Source of the DNA: Sanguibacter antarcticus | GTDB taxonomy: Bacteria; Actinomycetota; Actinomycetes; Actinomycetales; Cellulomonadaceae | Assembly: GCF_002564005.1 (NCBI RefSeq) | Contig: NZ_PDJG01000001.1 | Coordinates: forward strand, 248,001-312,000 | DNA: 64,000 bases | Reading direction: 5' to 3' | Shown: piece by piece, positions 42,353-53,522 of the stretch | Position numbering within the stretch: position 1 is the stretch's first letter | How the letters are laid out: each line of letters starts with the position of its first letter | Program-made: the position numbers and the translations under genes | Notes under the pieces: generated by a model | Database searches by the model: none | What the model was told of the DNA's origin: nothing | What the model saw: the letters and a program-made list of their open reading frames with translations, nothing else

Positions 42353-43771
42353 ATGACGCTTGCCTCCCTCGCGCAGGCCGTGTACGTCATCGCGGCCATC
42401 CTCTTCATCCTCAGCCTGGCCGGCCTGTCCAAGCAGACGACCGCCCGACGCGGAGCGCTCTTCGGCATGACCGGAATGATCCTGGCGCTCGGCGCCACGA
42501 TCGCGCTCAGCCTCGACAGCTCCGAGCGTCCGCCCCTCGTGACCGCGATCCTCATCGCGCTCGTCCTCATCGTCGGAGCGTCGCTCGGCACCTGGCAGGC
42601 TCGCCGCGTCGAGATGACCCAGATGCCGGAGATGATCGCGATGCTGCACAGCTTCGTCGGACTCTCGGCCGTGCTCGTCGGCGTGAACTCCTACCTCACC
42701 GAGGCGCACGCCGACCCGGTCCACCTCGTCGAGGTGTTCCTCGGGATCTTCATCGGCGCGATCACCTTCACCGGCTCGATCGTCGCCTACCTCAAGCTCT
42801 CCGCACGGATCAAGTCCTCGCCGCTCAAGCTTCCCGGCCGCAACATGCTCAACCTCGGCGGGCTCCTCGTGAGCGCCGCACTCATGGCCTGGTTCCTCAC
42901 GAGCCCCTCGATCGTGCCGCTCCTGCTCCTCATCGTCGTGTCGCTCGCGATCGGCTGGCACCTCGTCGCGTCCATCGGCGGCGGAGACATGCCCGTCGTC
43001 GTCTCCATGCTCAACTCGTACTCAGGATGGGCTGCCGCCGCGGCCGGGTTCATGCTCAGCAACAACCTGCTCATCATCGTCGGCGCCCTCGTCGGGTCCT
43101 CCGGCGCGATCCTGTCCTACATCATGTGCACCGCCATGAACCGGTCGTTCGTCTCGGTCATCCTCGGCGGATTCGGCTCAGACGACGGCGCACCCGCCGG
43201 CGACGGTGACGCCACGGACTACGGCGAGCACCACGAGACCACCGCCGTCGAGGTCGCAGAGATGCTCACCGAGGCACGCACCGTCGTCATCACGCCCGGG
43301 TACGGCATGGCCGTCGCCAAGGCGCAGTACCCCGTCGCCGACCTCGTCTCGCGGCTGCGGGCACGGGGTGTCGACGTCCGGTTCGGCGTCCACCCGGTCG
43401 CCGGCCGCCTCCCCGGGCACATGAACGTGCTCCTCGCGGAAGCCAAGGTCCCGTACGACATCGTGCTCGAGATGGACGAGATCAACGACGACCTGGCCAC
43501 GACCGACGTCGTCCTCGTCATCGGCGCCAACGACACGGTCAACCCCGCAGCCCTCGACGACCCGAGCTCCCCGATCGCCGGGATGCCGGTCCTCGAGGTG
43601 TGGAAGGCGAAGCAGGTGGTCGTCTTCAAGCGGTCGATGGCCACCGGCTACGCCGGTGTGCAGAACCCGTTGTTCTTCAAGGACAACACCGCGATGCTCT
43701 TCGGCGACGCCAAGCAGCGCGTCGACGACATCGTCGCTGCGCTCGCGGAGGTTCCTGCTCCGGTGCGCTGA
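42353..43771 (+). CDS. pntB: NAD(P) transhydrogenase subunit beta
   Basis: 472 residues from ATG 42353 (GGAAGGA upstream; ATG 42344 is possible but would overlap its own ribosome site). Eight to nine membrane helices carry the proton channel ([40 protein letters not shown]). The cytoplasmic NADP-binding domain III holds [40 protein letters not shown] and [18 protein letters not shown]. Complete. A strong terminator follows seven bases downstream. Confidence 0.96.
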   Translation: MTLASLAQAVYVIAAILFILSLAGLSKQTTARRGALFGMTGMILALGATIALSLDSSERPPLVTAILIALVLIVGASLGTWQARRVEMTQMPEMIAMLHSFVGLSAVLVGVNSYLTEAHADPVHLVEVFLGIFIGAITFTGSIVAYLKLSARIKSSPLKLPGRNMLNLGGLLVSAALMAWFLTSPSIVPLLLLIVVSLAIGWHLVASIGGGDMPVVVSMLNSYSGWAAAAAGFMLSNNLLIIVGALVGSSGAILSYIMCTAMNRSFVSVILGGFGSDDGAPAGDGDATDYGEHHETTAVEVAEMLTEARTVVITPGYGMAVAKAQYPVADLVSRLRARGVDVRFGVHPVAGRLPGHMNVLLAEAKVPYDIVLEMDEINDDLATTDVVLVIGANDTVNPAALDDPSSPIAGMPVLEVWKAKQVVVFKRSMATGYAGVQNPLFFKDNTAMLFGDAKQRVDDIVAALAEVPAPVR

Positions 43772-43777
43772 CGGCCG

Positions 43778-43809
43778 GTCGAGACGGGCCCCGCCGGGCC
43801 CGTCTCGAC
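43778..43809 (+). terminator. Terminator of pntAB
   Basis: GTCGAGACGGGCCC, a four-base loop (CGCC) and GGGCCCGTCTCGAC form a perfect 14-bp GC-rich stem. No T-run follows, as is common in Actinobacteria. Confidence 0.75.
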
Positions 43810-43849
43810 GGCGCGTGCGGCCTGCGCACCGGCGTGCAGGTCTGAGACC

Positions 43850-44719
43850 ATGAACCACATGGCGCAGGATCCGCACGACCTCTTCCCCGGCAGGCACTTC
43901 ATCAGCACCGTCCTCGACGCGCTGGACACGAAGACGGAGCTCTCGGGTGCTCTCGCACGCCGCTATCTGCAGCGTGCGGCGATGGCGGGCATCATCATCG
44001 GTGTCCTGTACGTGACGAACTACTCGGTCATCGCGGCGTTCGACGCGGTCGACCACGGGGAGGGCGCGCTGCGGCCGATCGGTCGGATCGTCGGGGCGCT
44101 CGCCTTCGGCTGGGCCCTCGTCTTCATCTACTACTCGAAGTCCGAGCTGCTCACCTCGAACATGATGATCGTGTCGATCGGCGCCTACTACCGCCGGACG
44201 AGCTGGAGCAAGGCCCTGCGGATCCTCGGGCTGTGCTTCGCCGGCAACGCCGTCGGTGGGTTGCTCGTCGCGCTCATGATCCGGTTCAGCACCCTGACGG
44301 AGGGGGTGCCGATGGAAGAGATGGTCGCGTCTGTCGAGCACAAGACGGCGTTCATCAGCGAGGGCGCCGCAGGCTGGGGCGACCTGTTCGTCCGGGCGAT
44401 CCTCTGCAACTTCCTCATCAACCTCGCGATGCTCCTCGTGTACAACGGGCTCATCAAAGACGACCTCACGAAGAGCCTCGTGATGATCGTGGCCGTCTTC
44501 ATGTTCGCCTTCCTCGGGCTCGAGCACTCGGTCGCGAACACCGTCCTGTTCACCGTGGTGGGTCTGCACGAGGGGATCGACGTGGGACTCGCGGCGGCCA
44601 ACGTCGGCATCGCCCTGCTCGGGAACTTCCTCGGTGGCGGGGTGCTCATCGGCTTCTACTACGCCTACGTCAACGACGGTGCGCAGTACCTCGAGCGCCG
44701 CTCCTCCGTGGAGGAGTGA
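43850..44719 (+). CDS. Formate/nitrite transporter family channel
   Basis: 289 residues with six membrane helices in the aquaporin-like FNT fold. Signatures are KSELLTSNMMIVSIGAYY (usual 'ELFTGN'), CFAGNAVGGLLVALMIRF, RAILCNFLINLAMLLVYNG (the central-His helix in many members is changed here) and MFAFLGLEHSVANTVLFTV with the usual His-containing 'EHSVAN'. FNT channels move formate, nitrite, hydrosulfide or lactate with protons. The substrate cannot be read; no nirBD, fdh or pflB gene is near. ATG at 43850 or 43859. Confidence 0.88.
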   Translation: MNHMAQDPHDLFPGRHFISTVLDALDTKTELSGALARRYLQRAAMAGIIIGVLYVTNYSVIAAFDAVDHGEGALRPIGRIVGALAFGWALVFIYYSKSELLTSNMMIVSIGAYYRRTSWSKALRILGLCFAGNAVGGLLVALMIRFSTLTEGVPMEEMVASVEHKTAFISEGAAGWGDLFVRAILCNFLINLAMLLVYNGLIKDDLTKSLVMIVAVFMFAFLGLEHSVANTVLFTVVGLHEGIDVGLAAANVGIALLGNFLGGGVLIGFYYAYVNDGAQYLERRSSVEE

Positions 44720-44801
44720 GCCTCGCAGCACCCCAGACAGCACCCGAGACAGGACACCTGACGGGCGCGCCCGGCCGCACGCGAGGCCCGGACAGCCCCG
44801 G

Positions 44802-45833
44802 TCAGCTCGGCTGGGGAGCCGGAACCTGTGCGCCTTCGCGCGGGAAGAGCCGCTCCACGACGTCCGCGAGCGTGACGACTCCTCGGAGCGCGTCCCCGTG
44901 CGTGATGACCGCAAGGTGGTTGCGCGTCTCGCGCATCATCGTCAGCGCCGCATAGACGGGCGTCGAGCCGTCGAGCGTGAAGACCGGCCGGGCGATGTCG
45001 CGCGCGGCGCGGTCGCTGGGTTCGGCGAGCGTGTCGCGGACGTGGACCACGCCGAGGATCGTCTCCTCGTCCCCGACGAGGAGACGCAGGTGGCCGGTGG
45101 CGAGCGTGGCGTCCTGGACGTCGGTCATCGTGCTGTCGGCCGCGACGAACGCGGGGTTGGCGCCAGGGCCGACGAGGTCTGCGAGCGTGAGGGTCTGGAG
45201 CTCGAGCGCGCCGGAGAGCTGGGCGTAGTAGGCGGGATCGAGGGCGCCGACGTTCGCAGAGTGCTCCAGCAGGTGACGCAGGTCGTCGGGAGTCTGGCCG
45301 CTGGCGACCTGGGTGGCGGGCTCGACGCCCACGCGCTGCAGGCACCAGTCGGCTGACGCGTTGAGGGCGCGCAGCAACGGTCGGGTGAGCGCCATGAACC
45401 CGCGCATCGGGATGGCCAGGAGGGTGGCTGACCGCTCGGGGTGCGCGATCGCCCACGACTTGGGGGCCATCTCGCCGACGACGAGGTGCAAGAACGTGAC
45501 GATGGCGAGCGCGAGCGCGAACCCGGCGGCGTCGGCGGCCCACGCGGCGGCGCCCCAGGTCTCGAACACCGGCGTGAGCCAGTGGTGCACGGCGGGCTTG
45601 GTGACGGCACCGAGCGCCAGCGTGCAGATCGTGATGCCGAGCTGGGACCCGGCGAGCAGGAGCGTGAGCTCGGACGCGCTGCGCAGCGCGGCTCGGGCGG
45701 CCTTGCTGTGGGTCGCGGCGTCCTCGAGGCGGTGCCGCTTGGCGGCGAGGAGCGCGAACTCGATCGCGACGAAGAAGGCGCTGGACGCGATGAGCACGGC
45801 CGTGATGCCGAGGACGATCCACGGGTTGCTCAT
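44802..45833 (-). CDS. CNNM/CBS-domain membrane protein (hemolysin C/CorC-like), second of pair
   Basis: 343 residues. A DUF21 (CNNM) domain with three helices opens it (SAFFVAIEFALLAAKRHRLE, LLLAGSQLGITICTLALGAV, LHLVVGEMAPKSWAIAHPER). A CBS pair follows (~205-330), and no C-terminal CorC_HlyC domain is present. Relatives act in Mg2+ or other divalent metal export or homeostasis. It overlaps the upstream paralogue by four bases, so the two are made together and probably form a heteromer. Confidence 0.9.
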   Translation of the reverse strand: MSNPWIVLGITAVLIASSAFFVAIEFALLAAKRHRLEDAATHSKAARAALRSASELTLLLAGSQLGITICTLALGAVTKPAVHHWLTPVFETWGAAAWAADAAGFALALAIVTFLHLVVGEMAPKSWAIAHPERSATLLAIPMRGFMALTRPLLRALNASADWCLQRVGVEPATQVASGQTPDDLRHLLEHSANVGALDPAYYAQLSGALELQTLTLADLVGPGANPAFVAADSTMTDVQDATLATGHLRLLVGDEETILGVVHVRDTLAEPSDRAARDIARPVFTLDGSTPVYAALTMMRETRNHLAVITHGDALRGVVTLADVVERLFPREGAQVPAPQPS

Positions 45834-47239
45834 CGGTCTGTCTCCTGGGTGTGGGCGAGGGCGTCGTCGGCCGGCGCGAGGTCGGGGTCGGGCGGAGGGC
45901 TGGCCACGAGGGTCACCCGGACGAGCGAGGGCACGTGCCGGTCGACCGTGAGGACGTCCACGTGCATCGTGACGGTCGCCGGGACGTCGGTCCGCACGAG
46001 GTCTGCTGGGTCGGGTGGGAGCGGGACGAGCACGCTGGTCCCGGCGCGGGGGAACGCGCCGTGGTGGGCGACGACGAGCCCGGCGACGGTCTCGTAGTCG
46101 CCGTGGGGCAGGTCGTGGCCGATGGTCCGCTCGACCTCGTCGACGTGCACGTCGCCGGCCATGACCCACGTGCCGTCGTCGGTCGAGGGGGCGACGGTCG
46201 GTGCGGCGGGGTCGTGCTCGTCGGTGATCTCCCCGACGATCTCTTCGGCCAGGTCTTCGAGCGTGAGGACGCCGGCGAGCCCGCCGTGCTCGTCGATGAC
46301 GCAGGCGAGGTGGTCGTGGGAGCCGGCGATCTCGCGCAGCGCGTCTGGGAGCGCCATCGTCGTTGGCAGGACGGTCGCGGTCCGCATGATCGTCGCGGTC
46401 GTGGAGTCGTCAGCGCGGGGGAGCGCGAGGACGTCGGCAAGGTGCACGACGCCGACGACGAGCTCGTCGTCGAGCACGGGGTACCGGGAGTGGCCTGTGC
46501 TCATGAGCGCGCGGAGCCCGGCGACGGTGAGGTCGGGGTGGACGACGTCGACGCGGGAGCGGGGGATCATGGCGTGCTCTACGTCGCGGCCGGGGAAGTC
46601 GAGGATGCGGTCGAGGAGCACCGAGAGGTCGGCGGGCAGGTCACCGCTGGCACGTGACTCGGCGACGATGTGCTCGAGGTCTCGTGCTGTCGCCGAGTGC
46701 TCGAGGTCGTGGACGGGCTCGATCCCGAGGGCGCACAGCAGCACGTTGGAGGCGTGGTCGAACACGGCGACGAGCCACCCGAAGGTGCGCAGGTACAGGG
46801 TCGTGGACCGGGAGAGCCACAGTGCGACCGGCTCTGGCCGGGCGATCGCGAGGTTCTTGGGGAAGAGCTCGCCGAAGAGCATCTGGACGATGGTGGAGAA
46901 CACGAGCGCGAGGACGGTGCCGACGGCGATGCCGACCCCGGTGGGCACACCGACCCCGCCCAGCCCCTCGCCGAGAGACTCGCCGATGAGCGGTTCGGCG
47001 ACGTAGCCGACGAGGAGACCCGTGACGGTGATGCCGAGCTGGGCGCCGGAGAGCATGAAGGACGTCCGTCGCGTCACGCCGAGCGCCCGTTCGGCGCCGG
47101 TGTCGCCAGCCTCTGCTTTGGCGGCGAGCCGTGAGCGGTCGACGGCCATGAACGCGAACTCCTGCGCCACGAAGTATCCGGTCACCGCCGTGATGGCGAG
47201 GACCACGACGACGCCGAGAAGGAGCGTGAGGACCCACAT
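45830..47239 (-). CDS. CNNM/CBS/CorC-domain membrane protein, first of pair
   Basis: 469 residues from ATG 47239. A DUF21 domain (AVTGYFVAQEFAFMAVDRSR, FMLSGAQLGITVTGLLVGYV, MLFGELFPKNLAIARPEPVA) is followed by two CBS motifs (MIPRSRVDVVHPDLTVAGLR and the segment ending VIDEHGGLAGVLTLEDLAEE). A C-terminal CorC_HlyC domain follows (VMAGDVHVDEVERTIGHDLP). Full-length HlyC/CorC-like protein, likely in Mg2+/Co2+ homeostasis. It is first in the operon; its promoter lies in the 323-base gap shared with the divergent amylase gene. Confidence 0.92.
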   Translation of the reverse strand: MWVLTLLLGVVVVLAITAVTGYFVAQEFAFMAVDRSRLAAKAEAGDTGAERALGVTRRTSFMLSGAQLGITVTGLLVGYVAEPLIGESLGEGLGGVGVPTGVGIAVGTVLALVFSTIVQMLFGELFPKNLAIARPEPVALWLSRSTTLYLRTFGWLVAVFDHASNVLLCALGIEPVHDLEHSATARDLEHIVAESRASGDLPADLSVLLDRILDFPGRDVEHAMIPRSRVDVVHPDLTVAGLRALMSTGHSRYPVLDDELVVGVVHLADVLALPRADDSTTATIMRTATVLPTTMALPDALREIAGSHDHLACVIDEHGGLAGVLTLEDLAEEIVGEITDEHDPAAPTVAPSTDDGTWVMAGDVHVDEVERTIGHDLPHGDYETVAGLVVAHHGAFPRAGTSVLVPLPPDPADLVRTDVPATVTMHVDVLTVDRHVPSLVRVTLVASPPPDPDLAPADDALAHTQETDR

Positions 47240-47417
47240 CAGAAGGCACCTCGCGTGGCAGGTCGATCGGGTCTCGGTATGTGGGGGCTCGTCGTGCTGC
47301 GGTCCATCGTTCTCCATGTCGTATGGCGGGGTCCCATGGTCAACGTCTCTCCGTCGTCGATCGTTCCAGTGTGCCGCGTGTCCGCGCGGACGCCCGCTGG
47401 CGCAGAGAATGCAACGC

Positions 47418-47445
47418 CTTGCAACCCTTGCGCAGACCTTGCAAC
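47418..47445 (+). promoter_or_regulatory. Phased CTTGCAAC repeats before the amylase gene
   Basis: CTTGCAAC occurs at 47418 and 47438, with a related CTTGCGCA at 47427 between them. The copies are about ten bases apart, on one face of the helix. CTTGCA-type sites are bound by MalR, the maltose-responsive LacI-type repressor of actinobacterial amylase genes. It lies about 120 bp before the start codon, inside the otherwise gene-free 47240-47562. Confidence 0.5.
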
Positions 47446-47562
47446 GGGGATAGTGTCCATGTTTGTCGCGATACGCGACGGTGTCACGACGACGTGCCAC
47501 CGAACCTGCTCGGCCTCCGGCTCTCGGGGCAGGGCACGTTCTGCCGACGATGGAGGAACTCG

Positions 47563-49446
47563 ATGACGAGACAACTCATGGCTGCCCCGCGCTCGCGCGG
47601 ACGTTCGAACCACTGGTCGGTCCGCAGATGGTCGACCCAGAGCACCGCACTCCTGACGGCGGGAGCCCTCGCCGCCTCAGCGCTCCTGGGCGGTGCGCTC
47701 ACCCCGCTCGCACCGGCTTCCGCCGCCCCGATGGCGACCGTCCAGCCGGCGGTCGCGTCCCCCGTCCTCACATCGCCGGTCCTCGTGTCCGCGGCACCGA
47801 CGGTGCCTGGCCGCGGCAACACGGCAGTGAACATGTTCCAGTGGACGTGGAACGCGATCGCGAGCGAGTGCACCTCGACGCTCGGGCCGGCGGGCTACGC
47901 GTACGTCCAGACCTCTCCGCCGCAGGAGCACATCCGTGGCACCGCCTGGTGGACGTCCTACCAGCCGGTGAGCTACAAGCTGGAGTCGAAGCTCGGTACG
48001 CGGACGGAGTTCAAGGCGATGGTCGACACCTGCGACGCAGCGGGCGTCAAGATCATCGCGGACACCGTCATCAACCACATGACCGGCGCGGACGGCGGCA
48101 GCGGCACCGGCTTCGCCGGCACGCCGTACGGGATCGAGAGCTTCCCCGGCCCCGACGGCGGGTACGGCCCGAACGACTTCAACGACTGCAAGACCAACAT
48201 CTCCAACTACAGCGACCGCTACCAGGTCCAGAACTGCCGCCTCGTCTCGCTGCAGGACCTCAAGACGGGGTCCGACTACGTCCGCAGCGAGATCGCCGCA
48301 TACCTCAACGACATGATCAACCTCGGTGTCGTCGGCTTCCGTATCGACGCGGCTAAGCACATCCCGGCGGGCGACCTCGCGGCGATCAAGGGCAAGCTCA
48401 CCAACCCGAACGTCTTCTGGGTCCACGAGGTCATCGGCGCTGCGGGCGAGCCCATCCAGCCGTCGGAGTACCTCGGCAGCGGGGACTCGCACGAGTTCAA
48501 CTACGCACGCACGCTCAAGAGCCGCTTCGACGGTCGGATCGCCGACCTCCGGTCGATCTCCAACGGTCTGCTCGCCTCCGACCGCGCCGGGGTCTTCGTG
48601 GACAACCACGACACAGAGCGCAACGGCGAGACCATGAACTACAAGTGGGGAGCGAAGTACAAGCTCGCGAACGTCTTCATGCTGGCCTACCCCTACGGCT
48701 GGCCCACCGTCTACACGGGCTACACCTTCTCCGACAAGGACGCAGGCGCCCCGCAGCAGGGCGACGGTCAGGTCATCGACGCGAGCTGCTCGAACACGGC
48801 GACGTGGACCTGCGCGCACCGGTGGCCCGAGATCAAGAACATGGTCGGCTTCCGGACCGCTGTCGGCACCGAGGCTGTGACGAGCTGGTGGGACAACGGG
48901 AACAACCAGATCGCCTTCGGTCGTGGCTCGAAGGGGTACGTGGCGATCAACAACGAGGCGAGCGCCGTCACCCGGACGTTCCAGTCGTCGCTCCCTGCCG
49001 GCACCTACTGCGACGTCGTCGCAGGTGACGGTTGCACCAAGACCGTCTCCGTGAACGGCTCCGGTCAGCTCACGGCGACCATCCCCGCGTACGGGGCGCT
49101 GGCGCTGCACGTCGGGGCGCTCAGCGGTGGCACGGGAGGACCGGGAGACCCGGACCCGGCGACAAAGCTTGCGGTGTACTACTCGACGAACAAGGGATGG
49201 TCGGCGTACAACGTGCACTACAAGGTCGGGTCGGGCGCGTGGACCACGGTCCCGGGCAAGGCGATGTCAGCGGCGTGCACGGGATGGGTCTCGACGACGA
49301 TCGCGACGTCGGGCGCTACCGTGACGGCGGCGTTCAACAACGGGTCCGGCACGTGGGACAACAACGGCTCGAAGGACTACACGCTCACGGGCGCGACGGC
49401 CGCGGTCAAGGACGGGACGGTGACGACGACCGATCCCTGCGCCTGA
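47563..49446 (+). CDS. Secreted alpha-amylase (GH13) with C-terminal starch-binding domain
   Basis: 627 residues. A signal peptide (to ~55, ending PASAAP) leads into a GH13 barrel of the bacterial/animal type opening TAVNMFQWTWNAIASECTST. The catalytic signatures are IIADTVINHM (region I), VVGFRIDAAKHI (nucleophile Asp ~263), FWVHEVIGAAG (Glu ~289) and FVDNHDTERNG (Asp ~349). A beta-sandwich all-beta domain follows. From ~535 a CBM25/26-like starch-binding module begins LAVYYSTNKGWSAYNVHYK. It hydrolyses alpha-1,4 links of starch outside the cell. The start is ATG 47563 with GGAGGA. MalR-like sites lie upstream. Confidence 0.95.
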   Translation: MTRQLMAAPRSRGRSNHWSVRRWSTQSTALLTAGALAASALLGGALTPLAPASAAPMATVQPAVASPVLTSPVLVSAAPTVPGRGNTAVNMFQWTWNAIASECTSTLGPAGYAYVQTSPPQEHIRGTAWWTSYQPVSYKLESKLGTRTEFKAMVDTCDAAGVKIIADTVINHMTGADGGSGTGFAGTPYGIESFPGPDGGYGPNDFNDCKTNISNYSDRYQVQNCRLVSLQDLKTGSDYVRSEIAAYLNDMINLGVVGFRIDAAKHIPAGDLAAIKGKLTNPNVFWVHEVIGAAGEPIQPSEYLGSGDSHEFNYARTLKSRFDGRIADLRSISNGLLASDRAGVFVDNHDTERNGETMNYKWGAKYKLANVFMLAYPYGWPTVYTGYTFSDKDAGAPQQGDGQVIDASCSNTATWTCAHRWPEIKNMVGFRTAVGTEAVTSWWDNGNNQIAFGRGSKGYVAINNEASAVTRTFQSSLPAGTYCDVVAGDGCTKTVSVNGSGQLTATIPAYGALALHVGALSGGTGGPGDPDPATKLAVYYSTNKGWSAYNVHYKVGSGAWTTVPGKAMSAACTGWVSTTIATSGATVTAAFNNGSGTWDNNGSKDYTLTGATAAVKDGTVTTTDPCA

Positions 49447-49454
49447 TCCTCTAG

Positions 49455-49486
49455 ACGGCCGGTCCCGTGCAGACGGGGCCGGCCGT
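49455..49486 (+). terminator. Terminator of the amylase gene
   Basis: ACGGCCGGTCCCGT, the loop GCAG and ACGGGGCCGGCCGT form a 14-bp stem with one G-U pair, starting nine bases after the stop and followed by GCTT. Confidence 0.75.
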
Positions 49487-49500
49487 GCTTCGATGGGCGC

Positions 49501-50223
49501 ATGCCGCAGACACCCCGGACCATGTCCGTGAACGCTTCCCGCCCGTTCGACGACCTCGTCGCGGTGATGGACCGGCTCCGGTCCCCGGGAGGCTGCCCGT
49601 GGGACGCCGCGCAGACTCACGCGTCGCTCGCCAGGCACGCCCTCGAGGAGGCCTACGAGCTCGTCGAGACGCTCGAGACCGACGACCGGGCCGGGATGCG
49701 CGAGGAGCTCGGTGACCTCCTGCTCCAGGTCGTCTTCAACGCCCGCGTCGCCCACGAGCACGAGCGCGAGCCCTTCGGGATCGACGACGTGGTGCGCGAC
49801 CTCACGGCCAAGCTCGTCCGCAGGCACCCGCACGTCTTCGCCGACGAGACGTACGTCGACGACGCGAGCCTGACCGCCCGCTGGGACGCGATCAAGCAGG
49901 AAGAGAAGGCGCGCACGTCGTGCCTCGACGGAGTCCCGCTCGCGCAGGGTGCACTCTCGCGGGCGCAGAAAGTCCTCTCGCGCGCTGGTCGTGCAGGCCT
50001 CGCCCCGACGGCAGCGCTGTCCCTCGGCGTGGTGGTCGGCGACGGTGCTGCGGACGTCGGAGCAGCGCTCCTCGAGCTCGTGCGCCACGCTGCGGCGGTC
50101 GGCGTCGACGCCGAAGGGGCGTTGCGCGAGGCGTCGCGTCAGGTGGAAGCGCAGGTCAGAGAGGCAGAAGAAGGACAACGCGCAGCGAGTGCACACGGAG
50201 CGGGTGAGGCGAGGGTGAAATAG
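49501..50223 (+). CDS. mazG: Nucleoside triphosphate pyrophosphohydrolase
   Basis: 240 residues. The all-alpha MazG fold is marked by FDDLVAVMDRLRSPGGCPWD, HALEEAYELVETLE with the EExxE metal motif, and ELGDLLLQVVFNARVAHEHE with the second acidic pair (ExxD). LVRRHPHVFADETYVDD and RWDAIKQEEKA follow, as in full-length MazG. The C-terminal half is a weaker, degenerate second copy. It hydrolyses (d)NTPs to monophosphates and may clear damaged nucleotides or (p)ppGpp. A single gene between two terminator-bounded units. Confidence 0.93.
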   Translation: MPQTPRTMSVNASRPFDDLVAVMDRLRSPGGCPWDAAQTHASLARHALEEAYELVETLETDDRAGMREELGDLLLQVVFNARVAHEHEREPFGIDDVVRDLTAKLVRRHPHVFADETYVDDASLTARWDAIKQEEKARTSCLDGVPLAQGALSRAQKVLSRAGRAGLAPTAALSLGVVVGDGAADVGAALLELVRHAAAVGVDAEGALREASRQVEAQVREAEEGQRAASAHGAGEARVK

Positions 50224-50362
50224 CGGGCTAGCCCGCGACCCGGCGCTCGGGCCCGGGGTGATCTTGGTGTGGTCTGTTCCGAGATGTCTGGCGCGAGGCC
50301 CGTGTCCGGATCCACGATCGAGACGTGTCCAGGCCCAGTGGTACGTGTCAGAGGTGTCGGCG

Positions 50363-51952
50363 ATGAACGCATCCCGCCACCGTCTCGGAGGTTCCCTCCC
50401 CGACCAGCGCCCGCCGACCCTCGTCGACGGTTCTCAGGCGGTGCGCCCCGTCTCGCTCCTGGCGCCTGCGCCAGCCGCGCCTGCCCCGGCTCTCGAGACG
50501 ACCCGCCCTGCCACGGTGCACGCGGTCGGTGGCACCGTCGAGTGGGCCCGGCTCCACCGGCTGCGCCTCGTCGTCCTCGACGCGGTCCTCGTCGGTGTCG
50601 CCCTGACGTTCGCGTACGTCGCCCGTGTGGCGCTCGGGTTCCCCGGCGGCGACGTCGTCGTCCCGACGTCGTCCTACGTCCTCATCACCGTCGTCCTCGG
50701 GCCGGCGTGGCTGGTCGCGCTCACCGTAGAGAAGTCGCGGGACCGGCGGATCGTGGGGGTCGGTCTCACCGAGTACCGGCGGGTGTTCCAGGGCACGTGG
50801 AAGTTTTTCGCGATGGTCGCGGTCATCTCCTACCTCGTCCGGTTCGACCTCGCACGGGGGTACGTCGCGGTCGCGATGCCGGTCGGTATCGCGCTCCTGC
50901 TCGGTGGTCGGTATCGCGCCCGGGCCTGGTTGCGTCAGCACCGCGAGGCGGGGGAGTGCATGTCGCCCCTGGTGGTCGCGGGGTCACGGACGGGGGTCGA
51001 GGACCTCATCACCGAGCTCACGGCGAACCCGTGCGCCGGCTACCTCGTCGTCGGAGCGTGCATCCCGGACGGCGACCGCTGCCTGGGCGAGCTCGTGGCG
51101 GGTGTCGCCGTCCTCGGTGACGTCCTCGACATCCCCGCAGCAGCCCGGGCGACGGGCGCCAGGAGCGTCGCGGTCGGCGGGTGCGACTCGCTCACGTCGA
51201 GCGTCGTGCAGAACCTCGGGTGGGAGCTGGAGACGACAGGCACCGAGCTCATCGTCGCTCCGGGGCTCGTCGACGTCGCAGGGCCTCGGGTCGTCATGAG
51301 CCCGGCTGAAGGGCTCTCGCTCGTCCACGTGGACGCCGCGTGCTTCTCCGGGGTGAAGTATCTCGTGAAGTCCTGCGTCGACTGGCTCCTCGCGCTCGTG
51401 GCGCTCGTCGTCTTGGCGGTCCCTCTCCTGGTCGTCGCTGCGGCTGTCAAGGCGACGAGCGCAGGCCCCGTCTTCTACCGTCAGGAACGCATCGGCCGCG
51501 ACGGCCGACCGTTCATGATGCTCAAGTTCCGGTCGATGCGTTCCGGCGCAGACCGAGAGGTGGCGGTTCTCGCCGACCGCAACGAGGCTGCCGGCCCGCT
51601 GTTCAAGATCCACGACGATCCCCGGGTGACGGCGATCGGCACGTACATGCGGCGCTACAGCGTCGACGAGCTCCCGCAGTTCCTCAACGTGCTCCGCGGG
51701 GACATGAGCCTGGTCGGCCCGCGTCCCCAGCTGCCGTGCGAGGTCGCCCAGTACGACGGTCACGCTGCGCGCAGGCTGCGGGTCAAGCCTGGGATCACGG
51801 GTCCGTGGCAGGTGAGCGGGCGCTCGGACCTCGAGTGGAAGGTGGGCTTGCGCAAAGACGTCTACTACACGGAGAACTGGACCGTGTTCAGCGACTTCCT
51901 CATCCTGGCCCGAACGCTGAAGGCTGTCACGGCGCACAAAGGCGCCTACTGA
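50363..51952 (+). CDS. Polyprenyl-phosphate sugar-phosphate transferase (exopolysaccharide priming)
   Basis: 529 residues from ATG 50363. About five membrane helices (two near 65-110, two near 130-180, one near 335-360 before the catalytic domain) surround a CoA-binding-like central domain (~205-320). The C-terminal bacterial sugar transferase domain holds AGPVFYRQERIGRDGRPFMM, KFRSMR, DELPQFLNVLRGDMSLVGPR and KPGITGPWQVSGRSDLEW. It loads the first sugar phosphate onto undecaprenyl phosphate (WbaP/CpsE type). No other capsule gene lies within the next few kb, so its pathway partners are elsewhere. Confidence 0.92.
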   Translation: MNASRHRLGGSLPDQRPPTLVDGSQAVRPVSLLAPAPAAPAPALETTRPATVHAVGGTVEWARLHRLRLVVLDAVLVGVALTFAYVARVALGFPGGDVVVPTSSYVLITVVLGPAWLVALTVEKSRDRRIVGVGLTEYRRVFQGTWKFFAMVAVISYLVRFDLARGYVAVAMPVGIALLLGGRYRARAWLRQHREAGECMSPLVVAGSRTGVEDLITELTANPCAGYLVVGACIPDGDRCLGELVAGVAVLGDVLDIPAAARATGARSVAVGGCDSLTSSVVQNLGWELETTGTELIVAPGLVDVAGPRVVMSPAEGLSLVHVDAACFSGVKYLVKSCVDWLLALVALVVLAVPLLVVAAAVKATSAGPVFYRQERIGRDGRPFMMLKFRSMRSGADREVAVLADRNEAAGPLFKIHDDPRVTAIGTYMRRYSVDELPQFLNVLRGDMSLVGPRPQLPCEVAQYDGHAARRLRVKPGITGPWQVSGRSDLEWKVGLRKDVYYTENWTVFSDFLILARTLKAVTAHKGAY

Positions 51953-52050
51953 CGAGCTGTTCGTCTGGTGTCCACCGCCCGTAGGCCGAACATCCCGACC
52001 GCCCCACGGTGCTTCGCACTAGGCTTGGGTGGTAATCCCCCAAAGTCTGA

Positions 52051-53343
<1,293 letters not shown>

Positions 53344-53395
53344 CTCGGTCCTGACCGACTGAGCGACGGCTGATCAGCACCGTCTGAGCAGCGAG

Positions 53396-53434
53396 GGCAG
53401 GTGCCCGCCGGGAGAGCTCCGGTGGGTACCTGCC
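53396..53434 (+). terminator. Terminator of eno
   Basis: GGCAGGTGCCCGCCGG (53396-53411) pairs with CCGGTGGGTACCTGCC (53419-53434), a 16-bp stem with two G-U pairs and a seven-base loop, followed by TTCCTGTCT. Confidence 0.82.
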
Positions 53435-53522
53435 TTCCTGTCTGAGGTGCCGTTGTGTGTAAGCCCTGTGGAGGCGGCGCGTCCTGGAGTGCGCTCGGGG
53501 CCTGGCGGGAGAGAATCAGCAC

